Below, in pieces: positions 57,238 through 64,000 of a stretch of 64,000 bases of DNA. The position numbers and the translations under genes are program-made. Numbering within the stretch: position 1 is the first letter of the stretch; each line of letters opens with the position of its first letter. Below the pieces are notes generated by a model, which had not been told where the DNA came from, made no database searches, and saw only the letters and a program-made list of their open reading frames with translations. The DNA is from DASRIA01 sp963724065 (GTDB taxonomy: Bacteria > Actinomycetota > Thermoleophilia > Solirubrobacterales > JBBDJG01), in NCBI GenBank assembly GCA_963724065.1, contig CAVRTB010000004.1:227516-291515 (forward strand). Reading direction: 5' to 3'.

Positions 57238-57552
57238 TCAACGCGCACCTAACCAACCAATCAAACATCGGAGGAGCGCCGGGTAGCTGGTCGGCTTACG
57301 GACCCTCGCAGGCCCAAACTCGAGTGCCGTCCCACGAGACCCCGGTGCGGACCGGGATGCCCAGCAGACGACCGGCGCGACGCGCGCGCTGCGACGCCAC
57401 AGATCGACATCATCAACGCGTGCAACGTCAACGATCACGTTGCCGCGCCTCGCAAGCACCGGAGCGATGTCAACAGCGAGGCGCTCCACTCGCACCAGAT
57501 CGATGTTGACAACTCGTCCCGAGAATCTCTGCGGTTTACAAACTGTTGCCAA
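57238..57552 (-). CDS. Hypothetical protein, possibly truncated
   Basis: The 104-residue frame reads MATVCKPQRFSGRVVNIDLV, then ERLAVDIAPVLARRGNVIVD and VARVDDVDLWRRSARVAPVV. The first 65 residues look like a genuine alternating alpha/beta domain of unknown family; the rest, after RSARVAP, becomes compositionally random, which suggests a frameshift near 57390. There is no clear ribosome-binding site and no operon partner. It could be a remnant. Confidence 0.4.
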   Translation of the reverse strand: MATVCKPQRFSGRVVNIDLVRVERLAVDIAPVLARRGNVIVDVARVDDVDLWRRSARVAPVVCWASRSAPGSRGTALEFGPARVRKPTSYPALLRCLIGWLGAR

Positions 57553-57574
57553 ATCGCACTTCCTTAGACGCAGT

Positions 57575-57605
57575 GAAGGGGCTCCCGGAGACCGGAAACC
57601 CCTTC
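57575..57605. terminator. Hairpin terminator candidate
   Basis: GAAGGGG and CCCCTTC form a seven-base stem around a 17-base loop. It is followed by TTGGTGGCGGGGG, the acceptor-end sequence seen after the hairpin at 48.05 kb. This may be the terminator side of another disrupted tRNA-Met-like site. Confidence 0.4.
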
Positions 57606-57729
57606 TGAACTGCTGGTTCGTTGGTGGCGGGGGTGGTGTGTGAGTTCAGGACATCGGAAACGCATGTCGCGAGACATCGGAAACTCCTGAGTCCACCGGT
57701 CGGGCTCGTTTCGCTGGTGATGTCCGCGG

Positions 57730-58892
57730 ATGTCTCTGCGGCGGGCGGTCATCTTGTCGGTCACGATCGAAGGTCTGAGCCAGGCCGAGACCGCACGCCT
57801 CTACGGCGTGTCCAAGGCCTTCGTGTCCAAACTCCTCGCTCGCTGGCGCGCCGAGGGCGACGCCGCGTTCGAGCCCCGCTCGCGACGACCGCACACCTCG
57901 CCAACCGCGATCTGCGGATGAGGTCGTCGAGCTGATCGTGAACCTGCGGCTCGAACTCGAAGCACCAGGGCCTCGACGCCGGCCCACACACGATCGCCTG
58001 GCACCTCGAACACCACCACGGCCTCGAAGTATCGGTCTCGACGATCCGCCGCCGCCTCATCGACGCCGGACTCATCGAGCCCCAACCCCGCAAGCGACCC
58101 GAAGTCGTCCTACATCCGGTTCGAAGCCGCACTGCCGAACGAGTGTTGGCAGACCGACTTCACCCACTGGCGTCTCGCCGATGGCACCGACACCGAGATC
58201 CTCACCTGGCTCGACGACCACGCCCGCTATGCGCTGTCGGTCACCGCGCACCGCCGCGTCACGGGCAACATCGTCGTCGAGACCTTCGGCGAAACCGCTG
58301 AAAACATGGGCTATCCGGCCTCGGTGCTGTCCGACAACGGCATGGTCTACACATCGCGCTTCGCGTTCGGGCAAGGCGGCCGAAACCAACTCGAGACGCT
58401 CCTCGGCCTTCTCGGCATCGATCAGAAACACTCCCGGCCGAACCACCCGACGACCTGCGGCAAGGTCGAACGCTTCCAACAGACGATGAAGAAGTGGCTC
58501 GCCGCCCACCGCACCCGCCGCCGCATCGACGAGCTCCAAGAGCAGCTCGACAAGTTCGTCGTCGTCTACAACCAGCACCGACCGCACCGCTCCCTCGACC
58601 GGCGAACCCCCGCAGATCGTCTACAACCTGCTGCCCAAAGCCGGCCCGGCGGCGGCGGCGCCGGGCGCCCACATCCGGGTCCGCACACGACCGCATCGAC
58701 GCCACGGGCAAGATCTCGTTGCGCCGCGCCGGACGCATGCACCACATCGGCGTCGGCCGCGCCCACAAAGGCCAGCCCGTCGTGCTGCTGTCATCGCCGA
58801 CCTCGACATCCGGGTCATCCACCACGACACCGGCGAAGTCCTCGCCGAGCACCACCTCGACCCCACCCGGGGCTACCAACCCGCCGAAATGA
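57730..58892 (+). pseudogene. IS481-like transposase, multiple frameshifts
   Basis: The gene begins MSLRRAVILSVTIEGLSQAE with helix-turn-helix TARLYGVSKAFVSKLLARWR. After breaks near 57918 and 57965 the central part continues in other frames. The rve core then reads WQTDFTHWRLADGTDTEILT, VLSDNGMVYTSRFAFGQGGR and KVERFQQTMKKWLAAHR, which supplies Asp, Asp and Glu. A further break near 58605 leads to DATGKISLRRAGRMHHIGVG. All catalytic residues remain, so if the breaks are sequencing errors the enzyme could be intact. Confidence 0.72.
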
Positions 58893-58894
58893 CA

Positions 58895-58925
58895 AAGGCC
58901 CGAACCCGCTGGGGGTTCGGGCCTT
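58895..58925. terminator. Strong hairpin terminator
   Basis: A 13-base perfect stem, AAGGCCCGAACCC/GGGTTCGGGCCTT, has a short GCTGG-type loop. On the minus strand it is followed by TTTGTCATTT, which suits termination of the tRNA-Ser(GCU) transcript. It also lies at the end of the transposase gene on the plus strand. Confidence 0.65.
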
Positions 58926-58950
58926 CCCGATGTCTTGAGACATCACAGCG

Positions 58951-59038
58951 CGGAGAGGGAGGGATTTGAACCCTCGGACCCCTTGTGAAGGTCAACGCAT
59001 TAGCAGTGCGTCCGATTCGGCCGCTCTCGCACCTCTCC
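58951..59038 (-). tRNA. tRNA-Ser (GCU anticodon)
   Basis: The minus strand folds as a class II tRNA: acceptor GGAGAGG/CCTCTCC, anticodon loop ACTGCTAAT with anticodon GCT, a long variable arm (TTGACCTTCACAAGGGGTC), and T-arm GAGGGTTCAAATCCCTC. No CCA is encoded. It is 25 bases from the second tRNA-Ser gene and probably co-transcribed with it. Confidence 0.93.
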
Positions 59039-59063
59039 TGGAGCGAGCCAGCATGGCATAGAG

Positions 59064-59147
59064 CGGAGGGGGCGGGATTCGAACCCGCGGAGGCTTTCAC
59101 CCACTCGCTTTCAAGGCGAGCGCCTTCGGCCGCTCGGCCACCCCTCC
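59064..59147 (-). tRNA. tRNA-Ser (UGA anticodon)
   Basis: The minus strand shows acceptor GGAGGGG/CCCCTCC, anticodon loop CTTGAAAG with anticodon TGA, a long variable arm, and T-arm GCGGGTTCGAATCCCGC. It is upstream of tRNA-Ser(GCU) in the same direction and 72 bases downstream of pheA. Confidence 0.93.
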
Positions 59148-59219
59148 GTGGACCACCGTACTGCCGCCACTGTCGGTGCTTTCCCCTACGGGAAGCGCGG
59201 AATGCACCGACACGTCGGG

Positions 59220-60151
59220 TTAGTCGGTGACGAGGCGCGTAGGGAGGAGATCCAGACGTCGGCGGCTTTCCAAGACTCGACGGCGTCGCGGCGGATGGCC
59301 GGGCCGCTGCTCGCCGGCGGCCGGGTAGGAGCCGAGGAACTTCACGCCGGCCAGCTGGGCGTGGAGGTCGCGGAGGCAGTCGGCGACCACCTCGTCGTCG
59401 ACGTGGCCCTCGAGGTCGATGATGAAGCAGTAGTTGCCCAGGCCCTGCTTGGTCGGGCGCGACTCGAGCTTGGTGAGGTTGATGTTGCGGGCGGTGAACT
59501 GGCCGAGGATGGCGTGGAGGCTGCCGGGCCGGTCGGTGTGCTGGAAGCACACGATGCTGGTCTTGTCGTGCCCGGTCGGCGCCGGGATGCCGCCCGGCGC
59601 GCACGAGCACGAACCGGGTGGAGTTGTCGGGGTGGTCCTCGATGTCCTCGGCCAGGATCGTCAGCCCGTAGAGCTCGGCGGCCAGCGCGGTGCCGACCGC
59701 CGCGGCACGCCGGTGGCTTGCTGCTCGCCACCGTGCGGGCCGCCTCGGCCGTCGAGTTGGCCGCCTCGAGCTCGACGCCCCGGCAGCTCCCGGCTGAAGA
59801 ACGCCGCGGCACTGCGCGGTCGCGTGCGGGATCGAGACCACCGTGCGTCACGTCGGCCAGTCGCGTGCCCGGCGGCGGCGAGCAGGTTGAGCTGGATCCG
59901 GGTCACGACCTCGCGCTGGATCAGCAGATCGTGCTCGAACACGAGCGCGTCGAGCGTGAGGTTGACGGTGCCCTCGATGGCGTTCTCGATGGGCACGAAC
60001 CCGAGGTCGACGTCGCCGCGCTGCGCGGCCGCCGAGCACGTCGGCCATCGACCGCATGGGCACGAGTTCGGCCTCGGCCAGATCGGGCTGGCCGAGCAGC
60101 GCCTCCTCGGTGAACGTTCCTGGCGGGCCCAGAAAGCGCGATGCGGGCCAT
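59220..60151 (-). CDS. pheA: Prephenate dehydratase (several frameshifts)
   Basis: Initiation at ATG 60151 gives MARIA, then a frame break and LGPPGTFTEEALLGQPDLAE, the N-terminus of the PDT domain. Further pieces are PMRSMADVLGG and FVPIENAIEGTVNLTLDALV. The ACT regulatory domain is HTDRPGSLHAILGQFTARNI with the Phe-binding ESRP motif (LTKLESRPTKQGLGNYCFII). It ends DLEGHVDDEVVADCLRDLHA and a short tail. The enzyme converts prephenate to phenylpyruvate under phenylalanine feedback. At least five indels separate the pieces (about 60130, 60030, 59870, 59700, 59590). Confidence 0.82.
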
Positions 60152-60176
60152 CCCAGGGCAGGATAGTGACGAGGCC

Positions 60177-60919
<743 letters not shown>

Positions 60920-60922
<3 letters not shown>

Positions 60923-62126
60923 CCGACCGACTCGCCTGGTTCCACTGCTTCGCCGGCATCGCCGGCGACATGGCCCTCGGCAGCCTGCTCGACGCCGGCG
61001 CCGACCTCGTCGAGGTGCACGCAGCTGCTCGATCGGCTGCCGGTCGCACGGCTGGGCGCTCGAGGTCGAGCCCGTGCTGCGCGCCGGCATGGCGGCGCAC
61101 CCACGTCGAGGTGCGGGCCGACGACGACGGCGTCGTCCGCACCTACGCCCACATCGCCGGGCTCATCGAGGAGGCCCGCTTGCCCGACCGCGTGCGCGAC
61201 CGGGCCCTGGCCACCTTCACCGCGCTGGCCGAGGTCGAGGGGCGCCTGCACCGCCGCCCGCCGGCCCAGGTGCACTTCCACGAGGTCGGCGGCCTCGACG
61301 CCATCGTCGACATCGTCGGCACGTGCGCCGCCCTCGAGGTGCTCGGCGTCGACGAGCGTCCGCGCCAGCCCGGTCGCCACCGGCACCGGCATGGTCCGCG
61401 CCGCCCACGGCGTGCTGCCGAACCCGGCGCCCGCGGTCGTCGAGCTGCTGCGCGGCGCGCCGACCTACGGCCGCGACGCTGCCGATCGAGCTCACCACCC
61501 CGACCGGCGCGGCGCCTGCTGGCCGCGCTGGTCGAGCGGCTTCGGGCCGCTGCCGCCGATGACGATCGCGGCCACCGGCTTCGGCGCCGGCACCGCGCGA
61601 GCTCGACGGGCTGCCCAACGTGACCCAGGTCGTGATCGGCGAGGCGGTCGCCGCCCGACCGAGCGCGGCCAGCCGCTGGTCCTGCTCGAGGCCAACGTCG
61701 ACGACGCCACCGGCGAGACGCTGGCCCACGCGGTCGCCGCGCTGCTCGACGCCGGCGCCCACGACGCGTGGATCACGCCGATCGTGATGAAGAAGGGCCG
61801 GCCCGCCCACACCGTCAGCGCGCTGGCCGATCCGGCGCTGGCCGGACGCGATCGCCGCGGTGCTCACCGCCGAGACCGGCACGCTCGGCGTGCGCGGCAC
61901 GACGCGTCGAGCGCTGGCCGGCGACCGCGCCGATCGAGCAGGTCGACGTCGACGGCCATCCCGGTGCGCGTGAAGGTCAGCCCCGGTCGGGCCAAGGCCG
62001 AGCACGACGACGCGCGCCGCGCGGCAGCGCAGCGGCTTGCCGCTACGAGAGGTGACCCGGCGGGCCGAAGAGGCCTGGTACGCCACCCACCCGCCCGACG
62101 ACGGCACCGACGACGAAGCGGGGTAA
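60920..62126 (+). CDS. larC: LarC: nickel-insertion protein for the nickel-pincer cofactor (frameshifted)
   Basis: The N-terminal signature RLAWFHCFAGIAGDMALGSL follows one base out of frame from ATG 60920. Other pieces are VHFHEVGGLDAIVDIVGTCA (metal-binding His/Glu), GTGMVRAAHGVLPNPAPAVV, LLEANVDDATGETLAHAVAA and ITPIVMKKGRPAHTVSAL, ending EEAWYATHPPDDGTDDEAG. About 400 residues after repair. LarC hydrolyses CTP and inserts nickel. Breaks occur every 100-150 bases, the highest density in the window. In studied genomes LarC is itself sometimes made by programmed frameshifting, but that does not explain so many breaks here. Confidence 0.83.
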
Positions 62127-62135
62127 CGCGTCTAG

Positions 62136-63128
62136 CTAGTGCTTGGCGATGATCGGGATCACCTTCTCGTTGTCAGCCGGTGTGGCGTCGCCTGGTGGCG
62201 CGTCGATGCGCACCGTGAGCGCCGCCGGCTGATCGACAACCGGCACCAACCCCCCCAGCGTGATGGTGGCCCGTTGACCGGGCGCCAGGCTCACAAAGTC
62301 GCGCGCCGTCGCCCGGTCACCGCCGGGCACCAGCGTCACCTCGACTTTGAGATCGCGTTCGTTCTCGTTGCCCACGTTGGCCACGATCGCTTGAATCCGG
62401 ATCGTCTTGCTGAGCGGGAGGATCATCCGCCCGTCCTCGGTGCGCACCGCGGCTGGCTCGGTGGTCACCAGTACCACGGTGGTGTCGTGGATCGGCGCCA
62501 GCTGCGCGCTCGATCGCAAGGCGGTGATGAACGCGGCTCAGCTCAGGGGCCTGCCAGGCAATCGGCTCTTCGATCCACTTCGACGGCGGGAGTACTGCTT
62601 CGCGGCCGACCTTCCCGCCCTGGTTGGCGGCGGTGAGGAACCCGAAATAGGTCTGGTCGGCCGCGGTCAGGTCGGCGCCGACGTCGGCCATCTTCGTCAT
62701 AGCCGCTTGCGGCGGCGACTTGCCGAGGGCGGCGTCGAGCGCGCCCTTCATCATCGAAGTTCCCCGGGCGCGCAGCCACAGCGTCGTCAGCAGCAAACTG
62801 CGGGCATCGGCGAGGTCGGACGGCGCGTCGGCGGGCCCTGGCGATCTCCAGCGTGCGGGTGGCGTCGCGGGCGACCCGGTCGAGCCGCTTGGTGATACCG
62901 GCGCGTCCCAGCGCCGGCCTTGTTGCGCACATCGGCCACGTCGGCGCCCTGCCGGTTGGACTGTTCGATCTGGGCCCGGATCTGATCGAGATAGCCGAGG
63001 GCCGCCACCCGACGGCTGGGTGCGTCGGAGCGGGTGGACACGACGAGGTCCACCAGCAACACGATGGCCGTGACCATGATCAGCAGCCACAGCCACCGCG
63101 GTCGGCGGCGGCGCCCGATCACAGACAT
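62136..63128 (-). CDS. Membrane-anchored extracytoplasmic protein of unknown function (frameshifted)
   Basis: The ATG at 63128 reads MSVIGRRRRPRWLWLLIMVT, a basic stretch followed by one transmembrane helix (AIVLLVDLVV). A helical region follows (ALGYLDQIRAQIEQSNRQGA, LADARSLLLTTLWLRARGTS). A C-terminal beta-sandwich-like domain comes last, with VAVNVGNENERDLKVEV-type strands, LAPGQRATITLGGLVPV and ending KVIPIIAKH, like a CARDB adhesion fold. Breaks near 62540, 62830 and 62910. The repaired length is about 330 residues. The function is unknown. Confidence 0.65.
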
Positions 63129-63173
63129 TGAAGTCTGACGCTAGCGCCGACGTAGGTCGGTACTGTCGCGCCG

Positions 63174-63579
63174 ATGTTCCACTCCATCGTCGTCGGCACC
63201 GATGGATCACCGACCGCGGCGCGGGCGATCCGCCATGCCGCGAGCCTGGCTGCTACCACGAAGGCGGCGCTGTACCTCGTGCGCGTACCGCATCGGCAAT
63301 CACGACGAGGCCGAGCGCCAGGAGGACGTCGAACGTGACCTCCACCACGATGTGCAGGCGCTGGCCGGCGACGGCGTGGAGGCCGAGGCCTACGCCCGAG
63401 TGGGGCCGGCCGCCGACGTGATCCTCGATGTCGCCCGCTGGAAGGAAGCGGACCTCATCGTCGTGGGCAACCGGAGCATGCACGGCGCGCGCCGGCTGCT
63501 CGGCAGCGTGTCCAACACCGTTTCTCACCACGCGCCGGCCGGGACCGTGCTGCTGGTGCCAACTACGACGGCTAGTTAG
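63174..63579 (+). CDS. Universal stress protein A family (one frameshift)
   Basis: The ATG at 63174 gives MFHSIVVGTDGSPTAARAIR, the UspA first strand with the ATP-contacting Asp. The frame breaks near 63290 and continues with DEAERQEDVERDLHHDVQAL and the nucleotide loop VVGNRSMHGARRLLGSVSNT, which fits the G-x2-G-x9-G-S/T ATP-binding pattern loosely. It ends HHAPAGTVLLVPT. The repaired length is about 134 residues. It probably binds ATP and acts in stress or dormancy. It is divergent from the membrane protein, with 45 bases between them, and overlaps the cupredoxin gene tail to tail. Confidence 0.82.
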
Positions 63580-64000
63580 GTCAGCCGCCGCCAGGCGGGT
63601 ATCAACGCGGCGGCCACGGCGGCGAGCAGGATGACGCCGACCGCTGGAGGCGCCCGCTGGGTTCGTCGTCATCGTCGTCGTTCGATTCGCCGACGGCGAG
63701 ATCGCCGCTCGTGGTGCTCGTGGAGGCACCGACCACCGACGTCGGTGTGACGAACGTGGTCCCGGTGCGGTCGGCGATCGTGGACGTCGTGTCGAGGGTG
63801 CCGATGGTGGACGACGGTGAGACCTGGGCGGTCGTCGTCGTGGCCGCGCGCCCGCCTTCGTGGTGGTGGTCTTCGGCGCCGCCGTGGGCACGGTGCCGCC
63901 GACCCTGACCTCACCGGTCATGGTCGCGTGGATCTTGCACGTGTACTTGAAGAGGCCGGCCGTCTCGAAGGTGACGATGAAGTCGGCGTCGCCCTGCTGG
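63576..64000 (-). CDS. Cupredoxin-domain membrane-anchored protein, 5' end beyond the window
   Basis: The right edge of the window shows the end of a blue-copper-like domain: DADFIVTFETAGLFKYTCKI then HATMTGEVRV. This has the Cys-x2-His-x3-Met ligand spacing of type 1 copper sites (C, H and M visible; the first His would be upstream). A Thr/Pro/Ala-rich linker and, after at least one frame break near 63650, a C-terminal membrane helix (VGVILLAAVAAALIPAWRRL) follow. TAA at 63576. It is probably a cell-surface electron-transfer protein. Confidence 0.65.

Larger units (their letters stand above)
57640..58946 (+). mobile_element. IS481-like insertion element, about 1.3 kb
   Basis: The left end carries two tandem copies of a terminal motif, TGAGTTCAGGACATCGGAAA and CATGTCGCGAGACATCGGAA. 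The right end, complemented, reads GTGATGTCTCAAGACATCGG. A single frameshifted transposase lies between. The transposase is a close relative of the truncated copy at 50.6 kb. Exact boundaries and target duplication could not be fixed by eye. Confidence 0.6.

Overview
The window is 64 kb of high-GC actinobacterial DNA. The organism is inferred from gene content: a Thermoleophilia/Solirubrobacterales-like operon set on the left, and accessory plus Acidimicrobiia-like material further right. No 16S rRNA is present to settle it. Many genes right of about 20 kb, and a few on the left, carry single-base frameshifts between otherwise intact domains. These look like uncorrected long-read indels, so such genes are described as one locus with the break positions given.

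1-19.1 kb is a compact chromosomal block, mostly on the minus strand. It begins with a K+/pH homeostasis neighbourhood: a CPA1 antiporter with an RCK_C domain, a lipoprotein, two RCK/TrkA proteins, two APC permeases with C-terminal UspA domains, a secreted hydrolase and a K+-independent H+-pyrophosphatase. A YbdK-type carboxylate-amine ligase and a His-rich partner follow. Next comes an overlapping run fmdB-udg-tsaE-tsaB-rimI-tsaD and grx-rex, for t6A tRNA modification, N-acetylation, uracil repair and redox sensing. panC, a 19-codon panD vestige and panB run the other way. panB loses its own C-terminus near 19.12 kb and continues in frame into the C-terminal half of a PIN-domain toxin, so this point is either a real fusion or an assembly join.

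19.4-48 kb is accessory DNA. It holds a membrane-anchored unknown, a SARP/NB-ARC regulator leading a plus-strand cassette (YceI, methyltransferase, SnoaL-like, vanadium-haloperoxidase-like), and a roughly 4,050-residue RTX/NHL surface protein whose start overlaps a tiny upstream ORF behind a large LuxR regulator. An FAD monooxygenase, an HxlR regulator, an SDR and an IS481 element follow. Broken 3' halves of a tRNA-Met-like gene lie at 20.73, 27.38 and 48.05 kb and look like attachment-site scars.

48-52.4 kb holds an AbiEi/AbiEii toxin-antitoxin pair whose toxin carries a C-terminal WYL-like domain. A transposase remnant follows, sitting between a 5'-truncated MarR gene and a 3'-truncated hydrolase gene, then a mycothiol-isomerase-like gene.

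52.6-64 kb holds nhaA, a LuxR regulator with a methyltransferase and a small protein, a second IS481-like element, two tRNA-Ser genes, and pheA, larB and larC (all heavily frameshifted). A membrane-anchored unknown, a universal stress protein and an edge-truncated cupredoxin close the window.
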